Below, in pieces: positions 22,401-31,057 of a stretch of 64,000 bases of DNA. Source of the stretch: Tenrec ecaudatus (taxonomy: Eukaryota > Chordata > Mammalia > Afrosoricida > Tenrecidae); assembly GCF_050624435.1 (NCBI RefSeq), contig NC_134539.1:143688025-143752024 (forward strand), read 5' to 3'. The notes below the pieces were generated by a model. That model saw nothing but the letters and a program-made list of their open reading frames with translations. It ran no database searches and was not told the origin of the DNA. Both the position numbers and the translations under genes were made by a program. How positions within the stretch are numbered: position 1 is the first letter of the stretch; the number at the start of each line of letters is the position of its first letter.

Positions 22401-24615
22401 TGGGTAGAGAGTCTTTGGGTCCCGTGGCTTTGTAAGCATCTCAGCGCTGGCAGGGATCTCTCTGTGGCTTCTCTGGCTTCAGAGGTCTGGTTGCGTCCAT
22501 GTGGCTTGTCCGGCTCAGGGGACTAAGGCAGTTCCATGTGTCTTGTCAGCTGCAATGTCTCCCAGGGAAGTCAGCAGAGAGGGAAGTCCTGTCTCCAAGG
22601 AGGAAATACCAGATTTCCCAGAATTCTCAGGAGAAGGCCATGCCCACACAGAGGCCTCATTGGCTATGATCCGATCGAAAGACCAGACTCCACTCCTTCA
22701 GTTGTAATCCTCTCAAAATGACACCAGATTACGAAACTACCACAGGGCAGGAGGTGCAGAAGGGCTAAGAAAAGACCCGGAACGGACAGGACCGAAGGAA
22801 GGATGGAAGGAAGGAGGGAGGGGACGTGATGGGACACTGAGGGGTCTGCCATGAGTGAGCTGATGACAAGGACGAGTTGTTAAAGTAACGCTGATGATCT
22901 CGACGACGGTGAACCTTTATCCGGTTCGCGAATAAAAGCTATATTAAAAAGGCAAAACGCCTACTTTCTTGCAAAAGTGAACTGAATATTGGCTGACTTG
23001 GGTTAAAATAGTACGCCACTGAGTAACCGTGGCAACTACAAAGCATTTGGCAAATGTTCTCTTCAGCAGGAAAAGAAAACGTGTCTGACCGCCTCGAGCA
23101 TGGTCTGATAAGCAAAGGTGATGCCCATCAAGACTGGAAAAGAAATCCTAAGGGTCTCAGGTGACTTAGGCTCTGGGCGTGTCAGCAGGCTCAAGCTTTC
23201 TCTCAGAAGTTCAAAGGCATCTATCTGCTCAAGGGCAGAGCTGCAAACATGTAGCTGGACTGACCTAATGTAATCATTTTGTAGGAAAAGCCATGAGAGA
23301 TAACGTGCCCAAGGACAATGGAGTTATGACCATGGACGTGACTGAATATGCAACCATCCATAACGACAAAGCAGGTGAAGGGTCTTGGCTTTTTGGGGGG
23401 CTCTGTCGGTTTGCTGTCGTCCTTCGAAGTAATAGACACATGGGTAACCAATGAAATAAACAAAAGCAATTGCTTGTGATGGCTCCCTCCCAACTAGTCC
23501 TGCTCCCCTGGGGAGACTACTTACTTTTCACATCCTTCCACAGATAGACCATGTGCACCAGAGCATGGAAATGGTAACATATGGATACGCATGTCTACAC
23601 CATCCGTTTCTCACACAATATTCCGGGGTCTTCTAAGTTATTCCTTAGAACAGAGAGCACGCACAGCTTTATGGTAAATCAGATTCAGGCACTTGCTACG
23701 TACCTCGCCAGCACTCTCGGGAAACATCATTAACTCCCAACGTATGTCTTTCCCATTTTACAGATAAAGAATCTACGTCAAGGTTGGAAGCAAGGCAGTA
23801 TGCTTCCACAGCCCGAGATGGTAAGAGCTTTCTGGAAGTCCAGCGGCTATGAACTGTTACCAGGGCGGTTGGCTTCATCTGGTCACAGACTCGGTGGTTG
23901 GCTCAGTAACTCCCATTCCTTGTCTTTTGCCCAGGCACCGACCACTCCCAGGAGATACATTACGCTACCCCCATCTTCCAGAAGGTGGCACCAGGGAAGC
24001 ATGGTGAGCTGCAGCCCGTTGAAATGAGACAGGTGTTCCCGTGAGGCCACACTATGACTTCTGGCCTTTAGGAGCTCTAGTTTGGGGTGGATGGGAGTCA
24101 CCTAAACTCCAGAACACCCACAGTAACCAAGACCACAGCTCCTAAGAAACATCCTCAGGGGAAACGTGGGTGGGAGGGATGGGTGTGGCAGGGGAAATGT
24201 CACACAAGAAATCCAGAGGAAGAGGCAGGATACGACTAGAAAAATTTCACAATTACTTAATATAGTTCTAGAAAAAATTAATAGTTGGTTCTGTCAGGTC
24301 ACCCAGCTACTTGAAATGCCTAAAACATGAAAACCTGGTCTGACCCATCACAGCCCTCTATTCGGTTTCCCAGGCGGGAAGTCTGTGTGGGAATAGACAG
24401 CCGTATCTTTGTCCTGCAGTGGCTGGTGGGCTTGAACCTCTGATTTTGGGATCAGCAGTCGGATGCTTACCCTACAACAGTCTTTGAAATAAGGTTTTAT
24501 TTTTATAGCCATGCTGAGTACCTATGCCAAGTTTTCTCAATGGCCACCCCCAACTTACTTTTCAGAAGCCTGTAGTGATGGTAAAACCGAACATGTATAT
24601 TCTCAACTCAACTGA
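6098..24615 (+). CDS. MILR1: MILR1 (Allergin-1), inhibitory mast-cell Ig receptor; 5' exon(s) missing from window
   Basis: Seven coding exons join in frame, all through phase-1 introns: 6098-6373, 13900-14178, 19727-19837, 23285-23374, 23764-23820, 23935-24003 and 24566-24615. They encode two extracellular Ig-like domains, a hydrophobic membrane helix (residues 'LLLPALVLVLIVIALILLC') and a short cytoplasmic tail with several tyrosines. From memory of human Allergin-1 the order, the sequence 'DPVxxPVLN...VIQT', 'SLPIxYTFFEN', 'RKAMRxNVP' and 'LxYATPxFQxVAP' all agree. The position beside POLG2 and DDX5 also fits. The family acts at the mast-cell surface and dampens IgE-receptor signalling through tyrosine motifs that recruit phosphatases. 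The leader peptide exon is not recognisable between 1 and 6097 and likely lies upstream. PECAM1 was considered and rejected because the tail and membrane segment do not match it. Confidence 0.88.
6374..7430. other. MILR1 intron, no recognised element
   Basis: Intron sequence with several open frames around 6485-6980, but none shows a known domain or splice-linked continuation. I see no named repeat here. Confidence 0.4.
7440..7880 (-). repeat. Unclassified interspersed repeat 'A', copy 1, antisense
   Basis: It shares 'cagatcaagtccataag', 'tagtccataaatct' and 'cttcagactcacacagcca' with copies at 9494 and 22180, and the reverse complement of the copy at 10110. The family is probably shared by Afrotheria, but I cannot name it. 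It has no coding capacity. Confidence 0.55.
7881..9490. other. MILR1 intron, AT-rich, nothing recognised
   Basis: Between two repeat-A copies there is AT-rich intron sequence with no open frame of interest and no repeat I can name. The stretch near 8400-8640 looks like old repeat material but has no diagnostic motif. Confidence 0.35.
9494..9830 (-). repeat. Unclassified repeat 'A', copy 2, antisense
   Basis: It starts at 'gactagagaaacaaatcctg' and continues through the 'catcaagtccataagc' type core to 'gaagcagagagagagc'. It forms an imperfect inverted repeat with the sense copy at 10110-10475. Confidence 0.55.
10110..10475 (+). repeat. Unclassified repeat 'A', copy 3, sense
   Basis: It runs from 'gcagagatactctctctgc' to 'ggatttggttctctagtc', the reverse complement layout of copies 1, 2 and 4. 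About 300 bases separate it from copy 2, so the two could fold into a long hairpin if transcribed. Confidence 0.55.
10485..10765 (+). repeat. RTE LINE 3' end, sense
   Basis: It encodes a remnant of the RTE C-terminus ('LQRGWPSRRWIDAMAATIGSD') and ends in the family tail 'tcacaactgactcaatggca', then 'cctaacaacaacaact'. It is truncated at its 5' side and directly abuts repeat A. Confidence 0.7.
11366..11515 (-). repeat. AfroSINE, antisense
   Basis: The text 'agtcaattccaactcatagc', 'aacccaatggggcagag' and 'cacggcaccccgggggcc' is the AfroSINE in reverse complement. It is moderately diverged. Confidence 0.65.
11846..11892. repeat. (AC)n(TC)n microsatellite
   Basis: A run of AC dinucleotides passes directly into TC dinucleotides. 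It follows an RTE-like 'cttagaaccaacttgacagcacc' tail, a common seed for microsatellites after retroposons. Confidence 0.85.
12325..12520 (+). repeat. MIR SINE, sense
   Basis: The core 'cactaactctgtgacccgggcaa' type text followed by 'ctctctgaatctcagctacc' and 'gaaatgagtgtgag' fits the ancient mammalian MIR element. Confidence 0.65.
12640..13420 (-). repeat. RTE LINE internal fragment, antisense
   Basis: It carries 'attgattgtggatccaagca' and 'gacgaaattctcgaca', reverse complement of the RTE text near 19020-19060 ('cttgcttggccccgcagtcg'). It is frameshifted and truncated. A similar fragment lies at 63735-64000. Confidence 0.65.
13900..14178 (+). CDS. MILR1: MILR1 exon: second Ig-like domain
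   Basis: It is bounded by 'tctttctag' and 'gtaagag'. It starts with the split aspartate of 'DPVATPVLN'. The Ig cysteines lie in 'TLRCIS' and 'TYTCKA', and 'SLPISYTFFENN' is a strong family match. Sequons NVT, NIT and NHS are visible. Confidence 0.9.
14565..14765 (+). repeat. AfroSINE, sense, diverged
   Basis: The SINE head is visible as 'gatggctaagcactgagctag', 'caacccaaaggttggtggtt' and 'aaacccactcaacaactcc', followed by the body and an AT-poor tail near 14750. Confidence 0.6.
15235..15385 (+). repeat. MIR SINE, sense
   Basis: The run 'tgccctctctaagccccgcc', 'ttcctcatctgtaaaatgtg' and then 'gaacacagtgcttagg' is textbook MIR sequence. Confidence 0.75.
15826..16080 (+). repeat. CpG-rich minisatellite, about 13 units of 18-22 bp
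   Basis: Units follow 'cgtagggccggcacgatga' with substitutions and small length changes, each joined by GACG or TGACG. It sits just upstream of the endonuclease-like region of the RTE LINE that follows. The overlapping minus-strand open frames ('VVPALRRRAG' repeats) are products of the tandem array and not genes. Confidence 0.85.
16418..16469. repeat. (TA)26 microsatellite
   Basis: An uninterrupted run of about 52 bases of TA dinucleotides interrupts the RTE element after its endonuclease portion. It is likely polymorphic in length. Confidence 0.95.
19727..19837 (+). CDS. MILR1: MILR1 exon: transmembrane segment
   Basis: It encodes a short membrane-proximal stretch with two cysteines ('GCPLC'), about 20 hydrophobic residues, then the basic stop-transfer 'PKHKA'. 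The acceptor is 'ttccag' and the donor 'gtaagtt'. It begins about 130 bases after the end of an RTE LINE. Confidence 0.88.
20412..20861 (-). mobile_element. SPIN (Space Invader) hAT transposon, 450 bp
   Basis: The left end is 'cagtggttctcgg' and the right end 'ccctcaggttgagccctgctg', matching the SPIN terminal inverted repeat 'cagcggttctcaacctg'. Internal runs 'ccataacattattttcg', 'gctacttcatcactgtcatt' and 'tttccgatggtctaggcgac' are SPIN sequence. The flanks are 'ccctcggg' (20404-20411) and 'cccttggg' (20862-20869), an 8-bp target duplication with one change, as expected for hAT elements. It has no transposase and is non-autonomous. It lies in a MILR1 intron. Confidence 0.85.
21030..21051. 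repeat. Poly(A) tract
   Basis: An uninterrupted run of 22 adenines, perhaps a retroposon tail, followed by a short antisense AfroSINE fragment. Confidence 0.8.
21064..21130 (-). repeat. Short AfroSINE fragment, antisense
   Basis: 'ttcactgccatcgagttgat' and 'ttggactcagagtcaca' are the reverse complement of the AfroSINE 3' end. The rest of the element is absent. Confidence 0.5.
22180..22745 (-). repeat. Unclassified repeat 'A', copy 4, antisense (longest)
   Basis: This is the most complete antisense copy, from 'gtagactagagaaacaaatt' to 'gattacgaaactaccacag'. It shares the 'cagtcaagtccaaggtcata' and 'cctcttcagactcacgaaac' type core with the other copies. Confidence 0.6.
23285..23374 (+). CDS. 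MILR1: MILR1 exon: tail with T-x-Y-x-x-I motif
   Basis: It encodes 'RKAMRDNVPKDNG' and then 'VTEYATIHND'. The tyrosine sits in T-x-Y-x-x-I, which fits the switch-motif consensus (ITSM). Acceptor 'tttgtag', donor 'gtgaag'. Confidence 0.85.
23764..23820 (+). CDS. MILR1: MILR1 exon: short tail exon
   Basis: A 57-base phase-1 exon encoding 'DKESTSRLEARQYASTARDG' between 'ttttacag' and 'gtaagag'. It has one tyrosine outside a clear ITIM. It is supported by frame continuity and exact splice signals. Confidence 0.8.
23935..24003 (+). CDS. MILR1: MILR1 exon: tail with IHYATP motif
   Basis: It encodes 'TDHSQEIHYATPIFQKVAP', which is close to the human ending 'HSQELQYATPVFQEVAP' as I recall it. The motif is ITIM-like, with I at -2 but P at +3. 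Donor 'gtgagc'. Confidence 0.88.
24403..24482 (-). repeat. AfroSINE head fragment, antisense
   Basis: 'ggctggtgggcttgaacctc' and 'gatcagcagtcggatgctta' are the reverse complement of the tRNA-related AfroSINE head, including the B-box region. It lies in the last MILR1 intron, 80 bases before the terminal exon. Confidence 0.55.
24566..24615 (+). CDS. MILR1: MILR1 terminal coding exon
   Basis: After 'cttttcag' the frame reads 'EACSDGKTEHVYSQLN' and then TGA at 24613-24615. The membrane-distal tyrosine is in 'HVYSQL', ITIM-like with L at +3 but H at -2. Human ends in a similar 'YVYSELNF', so this copy stops one residue earlier. Confidence 0.86.
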
Positions 24616-24752
24616 AATCGAGAGAAACAAACCACATCACAGGGTAAGATACTTTTTATAAGGATGATTTCTATGGATCATGCAGCTCTCGATGTGACGG
24701 AACTGTTGAATTGTCTGATCTGTGAATTATATGCCAGGAAACCTGTTGAACA

Positions 24753-24758
24753 AATAAA
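24753..24758 (+). terminator. MILR1: Candidate MILR1 polyadenylation signal
   Basis: An AATAAA hexamer about 140 bases after the MILR1 stop, followed by a G-rich stretch. It is the first canonical signal downstream, but cleavage there is unproven. Confidence 0.5.
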
Positions 24759-26564
24759 TGCGGGGCTGCGGGGAGATGGCTGTCATAAAGAAAAGGGAAA
24801 ACTTGCCGACATTCAAACATGGCGGCCTGGCCAGTTCCAGGGAATCCGTCTCCCATTTTCAACGCTGCTCCTTGTGCCCAGGTGGGGACATCCAGTCCTG
24901 TCATCAGGTCGGTTCCCACTGGTAATGGTTTTGAATTGTTTTCACTGTATGTAGGCCTGGACCATTACCCGACAACCACATCATTTTAAAAAAGCGTATT
25001 GTTCTTCATAAAAGCATTCTGAAATTGTTACAAGGACTCTCTTCCAGATTTCTCTGGCCCCAGGCTGAGGGCTCAGAAGCAAAATCCCACGTCTAATTTT
25101 GAAAAAGGAAGTAGGGTGACCTTGCAAAATGTCTGAGGACACTGAGAAGCAAGACTACTCAATAAGCACCCGTTTCTCATCCCTGGCGGTTTGAATGTGC
25201 TTCCAGATGTTGTAAGGCTGCAAACACATCTGTACTTTGACATGGCTGGTCTGCTCAGCCCGAGATAGCGCTAATACCAGCCTTCCATGGGGAGAGCTGC
25301 CGCCGGGGCCGAGTGCAGGGTGAGGGGAGACAAAGTTGGCATCTTTCACAGGAGCTTTCCGTCCAATTGAATCCAAGAGGCAGGTTCTAGAACTCTTAGC
25401 AGTTTAACCCAAACCTCTCCGTTCCGTTCTTCTTTTGAGCGGTCATTAGCTACCAAGCCTGTGGTAATATCCGCTCAGGCTGAGGTTATGAATGTGGTTT
25501 CACTGGTGTGTGCGTGTGTGTTGATATCCCTGTCCAGTCTTATATTCCACCCCTTCCAGCCAACACTCTGAAGACCTACTTCTGTCCCTCTGTCCTGGTA
25601 GAGCGTAGGAATGTCTGCAGTCTTTTGACTACGTAAGCTTTGGCCTCCCATAGCTGGGACTATACTTTCCCATGCGGGTCCTGCTGAGTTCTGGTCGTAG
25701 TTATCGATCCAATGCCAAGCAAAATAATGTGGAGTATCTGCTTCAGATGAGGTCTTCTAACAAGCGGGACAGTCTCCCCTAGCAAGGGAAAAAGGCTGCT
25801 CTGGTTGGCCTGGAAGGCCAGTGGAACAGGACTTTCCAAGTCTCACATGCCCACATCCTACGTCCACTCTGTCTCTGTCAATGCTCTGAGGTTCCCGCTG
25901 GAGACCTTCTAGATCGGCTTTTCATAGTCGCACTAAGACGTCCCCGCAGCCTGGCCTTAGGCCGCAGGAGAGAGGGGTTTTAAAAGCTGCCACCGAGGCC
26001 CTGACTTGGTGGCAGTTAATAAAAACCAACCAACTCCACAATTGATGAAATTATCTTCACCCCTCACCTTTCCAGTGCTATTGCCTAAAGGCCTCTACTC
26101 ACTTTCCAGCTGCTCCTCCTCCTCCACTGCAGGAGAGGGGGAGCGGGTGGGGGGGGGGGAGGAGGGAGGCAAACCCAAACCAGACTCGCACAGCACATGA
26201 AACGAGGAAGCTGGGTGGTGGGTGCAGTTTGCAATCCGCTTTGGTTTCCGCAAAGGCTGGGTGGCAATGCAGCAATACGACCCAGTGTATTGTGGTTTGT
26301 CGCCAAGCCACTGAAGACCAGCAGTGGAGGCTGGTTGCCATCTGTCCAGTGAGACTTCAGGGTCTGGGGAGCTTCCTACTGTCACCAAATGCACTGACTT
26401 ATCCTGGGTTGGCCCAGAAAGCAGAGCTTGAGGGAAGGCCTTCTGAGCCACATCACTTATGCGGGGCGCGATCCCAAGGAGCAGAAGTTATGAATCTGGA
26501 GAACAGCGCTGCCCCTAGGGAAGGAGACTGCCCCGCCCCAACTTTCTCCCCCAGCACATGGTGC
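24759..26564. other. Intergenic, no gene recognised
   Basis: Downstream of MILR1. No spliced or single-exon gene could be supported. A purine-rich, G-rich stretch lies at about 26125-26170. Confidence 0.4.
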
Positions 26565-26618
26565 GCTTCCCCAGCTGGTCTCTGGGTTAGCAAGCTTAAC
26601 CCACTGCACTACCAAGGC
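26565..26618 (-). repeat. AfroSINE head fragment, antisense
   Basis: 'ctgggttagcaagcttaacc' and 'cactgcactaccaagg' are the reverse complement of the SINE head. It is a short remnant only. Confidence 0.45.
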
Positions 26619-26949
26619 TCTGAGGGTTGCCCCTGGAGGTGCTAATCCCACCCCACCCTCCACCGGCATCTCTCTCTCTCCCAAGAAAGCCCTCATATTT
26701 CTCTACACCTTCAAACTTGGACACTGTCTTTTATGTTAGCCATTTCTGCAGGCAGTTTTCTTCCATATCAAAGTACCACGTTCTTATGCGACTTTTCATA
26801 AGCCTAACTAGTAGAAAATAAAGAAGCCAGTAACATAACATTCATTATATGGGTAAAAATATTTGAGCGTTCTCAGAACCCCCCCCCCAATAACCTATCA
26901 GATAATACCAAATAACATGCACACCCACAACCCTTCAAACACTAACCTA

Positions 26950-27103
26950 GGAGCCCTGGTGGCGTCGTGAGTCATGAGTTGTCGGGCGGCTAACCTCACG
27001 GTCAGCGATTCAAACCCGCCAGAGGCTCCCCTGAAGAAGGCAGCTCGACTCCGCCCTGTGGGTCACTGAGTTGGCATCGACTCAATGGCAGTGAGTTTGT
27101 TTT
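26950..27103 (+). repeat. AfroSINE, sense
   Basis: It begins 'ggagccctggtggcgtcgtg' with a tRNA-like A box, then 'cagcgattcaaacccgcc' (B box), and ends 'catcgactcaatggcagtga' and 'gtttgtttt'. This is one of the clearest copies in the window. Confidence 0.85.
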
Positions 27104-27524
27104 CGAGACGGTAAAATCAGGAGCGACGTCCACGCCCAGCAGACGGAGAGAAGTAACGTGTGCAGCGTGCTTCCTGGGGAGGGGGACGCTGGGCATCGGT
27201 ATCTCGTAGTGCTTTTAGCTTGCACTTTGCTGACCACTCAGAAATGAGCACTTTTCCCAAAATTTTAGGTCATTTCAGTTTTTATAAAGCATCTGTCTGA
27301 GGCCCCTGCCTATCTGTTTACTGGGATCTGGGGTTTTTTGTACTTTTGGTACTTATTGTCCCACTCTGTAGTTTTCTTTTTCACTGTCTTAATTTTGAAG
27401 AAGAGTATGAGAGATCTTGTCTATCCTCTCCCTTTCGGGTTTATATCCAGAGGAAATATTTTCTTAGTGGAGGACATAAAAGTATGAGCCTTTATTGTGA
27501 TCTTCTCTAAGTTTTTCTTGTTTT

Positions 27525-28330
27525 TATCATTTTATTGGGGGCTCAGATAGCTCTTATCACAATCCATACATACATCCAGTGTGTCAAGCACATTTGTCTA
27601 TTTGTTGCCATCATCAGTCTCAAAACATTTGCTTTTTACTTGAACCCTTGCCATTGGCTCATTTTCCCCCCTCCCCTTCATGAACCCCTGATAATTTATA
27701 AATTATTTTTTCATGCCTTACACTGACCACTGTCTCTCTTCACTCACTTTTCTGTTGTCCATTCCCCTGGGATGGGGTTAGATGTAGATCATTATGATGG
27801 TCCCCCTTTCTCCCCCACCTTCCCCTTAGCCTCCTGGTATCGCTACTCTCAATATTGGTCTTGAGGGGTGATCTGTCTTGGATTCCCCGCTCTCTTGGAT
27901 TTCCAGCTCTTATCTGTACCAGTGTGCATGCTCTGATCTAGCTGGGTTTGCAAGGTAGAACTGAGGTCATGATAGTAAAGGGGAGGAAGATAGTAAACTA
28001 GAGGAAAGTTGTACGTTTCGTCGGTGCTACAATTAATATGATGTTTTTTTGTTCTGGGTGGTTTTATAATCTTGTTTTAAGCCTTCAATTCTCTCAACGT
28101 TATATCATTTGCTGCATAAAATTCTTGCATCTATTTTATTAGAACTATTGCTAGATACTTGCTATTTTCATGCTGTACTTAAGTATATTTTTAGTTTTTG
28201 GAGCTGCTACAGAGGAATATAATTATTTTGGGTGGGTTGACTTTGGATCCAGTAACTTTGCTTAACTCTCTTCAATTTTAATCTGTAGATTTTATTACAA
28301 TCTGGAGACCGGTACTGTACTGTACTGCGT
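27525..28330 (-). repeat. L1 fragment, antisense
   Basis: It starts 'atcattttattgggggctca' and repeats the antisense L1 3' text of 5740-5900 and 1610-2100, then passes into AT-rich L1 coding remnants after 28030. Confidence 0.65.
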
Positions 28331-28799
28331 CTGCACATCTGCCTCCCACCCAGAAACTGAAGACCAGGCAGTGGGAGAGGGAGCGTGTCAGCCACAGCCG
28401 TTGCTTCTCCCGCTCTTCAGCCCCAAGCGTGCACTTCTAACCACGGGCCAACCAGAGCCATGACCTTGGCTGCCAAGGAGGGCGTCAACATCAAGGGGGA
28501 GGAGTCTGAAGCAACATTGCTACCACCATTTTTAAAAGGGTAGTACTAGTATATGACTCAACAAGTAAAACAATGAACAGAACACAAGTCCAGATATAAA
28601 CTATATATGGGAATTTAGTGTCTGAGCAATATGGCATTTCTAATCGGTAGGGAAAATGTGTGTTAATATATTGTATTGTAAAAACCTGAGGACCACGTTA
28701 GAACCCTAAGTGGGATTCCTGATGCTTCTCAACAAACTTAAGAGTAAATATTGAAATACACAGATGCGATAGCCTAAGGGCTAGAAGACAACAAGAAAT

Positions 28800-29030
28800 T
28801 TTGGGTGAGGGGCGACGGAGGACGATGTAAGATATGGAAAAATCATTTATAATTTATCAAGGGTTCGTGAGGGAGGGCGGGGGGGAGGGAGGGGAAGAAC
28901 TGGGGAGCTGATATCAGGGGCTCAAGTGGGAAGAGAATGCTTGGAAAATGATGATGGCGCCATATGTGCAAATGTGATGAGATGTAAGAACCCCCAATGA
29001 AAGTATTTTAATAAAAGAAACAAAGGAATT
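28800..29030 (+). repeat. L1 3' end, sense
   Basis: The G-rich run 'gggcgggggggagggagggg', 'ggggctcaagtgggaag' and 'aagtattttaataaaag' give the usual L1 3' end in the sense direction. Confidence 0.6.
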
Positions 29031-29086
29031 TAAAAATCGTCTTGAGCTCTTTTCCTTTGGTGTACCACAAAGACCCAGCTGTTTTC

Positions 29087-29515
29087 ATGGGCCGCTGCCC
29101 CGCCTGGTGTGACCACAGGGCCATGTCTGTGGGGCTGACAGGCTCCAGACTGGGATTCGAGGGGCCTCTGGAAAGTTACCAGGCCCTGCGGTGAGGATCC
29201 ACAGCGGTCAAGTCACCGTGTCCATCTTCCATCCGCACCAAGCTTCAAAGCAAGGAACAGGCGAGGGGCGCCTCATGCAGGGCAAGTTCAAGGTCCCTGG
29301 TGCCGGAAGAGCCAGCTCGGAGGGTGGGGCTCGACCACGTCTCATGCTGACGAGATGGAGGACGCCTCGTGCCCGATGGCTGTGGAGTCAAGTGTACCCG
29401 CTATCGAGGCCCGTGGACAGGTGGTGGGCCCTGCATTCACGAAGACCTTGGTAATACTGGCCCTGCCCGGCCTGTGGCCTCTAATAAATTGAACTCTCTG
29501 TGACTTAAAAAACAA
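29087..29515 (+). pseudogene. RPL10 processed pseudogene, internally deleted
   Basis: It starts at ATG in 'MGRCPAWC' (ribosomal protein uL16/RPL10 starts MGRRPARC). It then jumps to 'RLQTGIRGAS' and 'VRIHSGQVTVSI', and after a further frame change ends in 'VPDGCGVK' and 'RGPVDRWWALHS', close to the RPL10 C-terminus. There are no introns, the normal stop after the final serine is changed to CGA, and an AATAAA with an A-rich end follows at about 29485-29515. A large internal segment and the reading frame are lost, so it is not functional. Confidence 0.8.
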
Positions 29516-30069
29516 AAGTAAAGTAAATGAATAAAAACACAAATAATCTTGAGTGGGGGAAGGCCTTTTTAGTCTGATTAATAACCTAGAAGCCACAAAT
29601 GATCACTAAATTTGACTAGAGGAAAAACCTTTTAAAAAATACATTTTAATACCATAAGTCAAAGGAACAATGAAGGGAAATGCTTTGGTCAGTATGTCAG
29701 ATAGGTGATGAAGTTCTGTGATATATAATGAGAGCTCACAGATCATTAAGCTAAAACCAAACACAACACGAACTCTCACAGCAGGGAGGTCTGCAGGCTC
29801 AGGCAGGAGCGGCTAGGGTGAGGGGCTGCAGCAGGCCCAGGTGACCGCTGCCCTCCAGACCGTTGCTAGAGGCCGGCACATAGCAGGTACCTTGTGACCA
29901 CGAGGTAACAAATAGGAAGACACAAGCCAACCCAAGACCCAAAGATAAAGGGAGGGGAATAGAGACATTTATGCCCACAAACAGCAGCTCTAGACAGTCT
30001 ACTCCGATTTCCTGTTCTAGAAGACGAGGCCCCTCCCCCATGAGACTCCGGGGATTACACACCCTTCAA

Positions 30070-30370
30070 TCTGGAACAGGACCCTGCAGGCAAACAACAG
30101 ACCTGCCCGTAAAGCACACACGAACACCCATAAATGTACCATCGACTCTATGAGGTCAAAGCGCGGCACTGGACCAAAAGCAAGATTCGGAAGACAGAAA
30201 GGGACAGGGCAGGAGGCGGAATGGAACCCGGGAACCCAGGGAGGGAGTGGGAAGAGTACTAATGACATTGACAGGCTCCAGTGGATGTCACAAAACAATG
30301 GGTGTAACTCAGCAGGAAGTTCCTGTGCTCTGTAAACTTTCACACAATCACAAAAAACGTTAAAACCCCA
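30070..30370 (+). repeat. Probable L1 3' UTR fragment, sense
   Basis: G-rich text followed by 'gtaaactttcacacaatcac' and 'aaaaaacgtt' resembles the L1-like tail at 33960-34000. Weak similarity overall. Confidence 0.4.
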
Positions 30371-30469
30371 ACAACCCAATTTGCTTATCAATATGGTGTG
30401 TCATTTTTTTATAACCAAAACACATCAAGAAATCTTAAAAAACTGAATCAAAGTACGCACCACTCTTAA

Positions 30470-30662
30470 GAAAAAAACGGTGGGGTTGGGAGGGGAATAA
30501 AGAGGAGCTGGTACCAAGGGCTCAAGTAGAAAAAAAAAAGTTTTGGAAATGTTGATGGCAACATATGTGCAAGTGTGCTGAATACAATTGAGATGATGGG
30601 CTGTCGTAAGATTTGTAAGAGCCCCCTCCCCCCGCTCAACAAGATGATTAGTAAAGAAATAG
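30470..30662 (+). repeat. L1 3' end, sense
   Basis: 'ggtaccaagggctcaagtag', 'gttgatggcaacatatgtgc' and a C-rich variant of the 'aagagccccc' tail. It is the same family as the antisense copy at 5740. Confidence 0.6.
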
Positions 30663-30869
30663 ATGAGAATTTTCAAGATTTAGGTTGCAGCCACAGTAAA
30701 CGTAATTGATAACACACTATTAACTTATATCAGTGACCATAACTTGTAATACGGATAAAAAGTATCATGTTAATAACAGTGTTTATTTAATAAAGTTGGT
30801 AATATTGGATCAATCTTCACACACACACACTAAGCTAACAGAGGACAGCCAAATTCGGAAAGACAAATA

Positions 30870-30875
30870 TTTATT
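30870..30875 (-). terminator. POLG2: POLG2 polyadenylation signal
   Basis: AATAAA on the minus strand, only 16 bases beyond the POLG2 stop codon. The resulting 3' UTR would be a few tens of bases unless a more distal site is used. Confidence 0.65.
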
Positions 30876-30891
30876 CTACAGACAGTAAGCT

Positions 30892-31057
30892 CTATCCATT
30901 CCCAGCTGGAGAGATGTACTTGGTTAAGAAGTCTTTGACTTTGGATATGTGCATCATCTCCTTCATCGTGGTGTCTCTGCTTCTCAGGGTGACCATTCCG
31001 TTCTCCAGAGTAGCGTCAGTCACCAAAACTGTGAAAAGGACGCCCATTTCATCATAC
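30892..31057 (-). CDS. POLG2: POLG2 exon 8 (C-terminus)
   Basis: It starts after 'gtttcag' with '[20 protein letters not shown]' and ends 'KYISPAGNG' then TAG (30894-30892). Confidence 0.94.

Noticed and set aside
6098-24615. PECAM1 as the identity of the Ig receptor
   Set aside because: PECAM1 is a neighbour in other mammals, but it has six Ig domains and a different membrane segment and tail. Two Ig domains and the YATP and VYSQLN tail fit MILR1.
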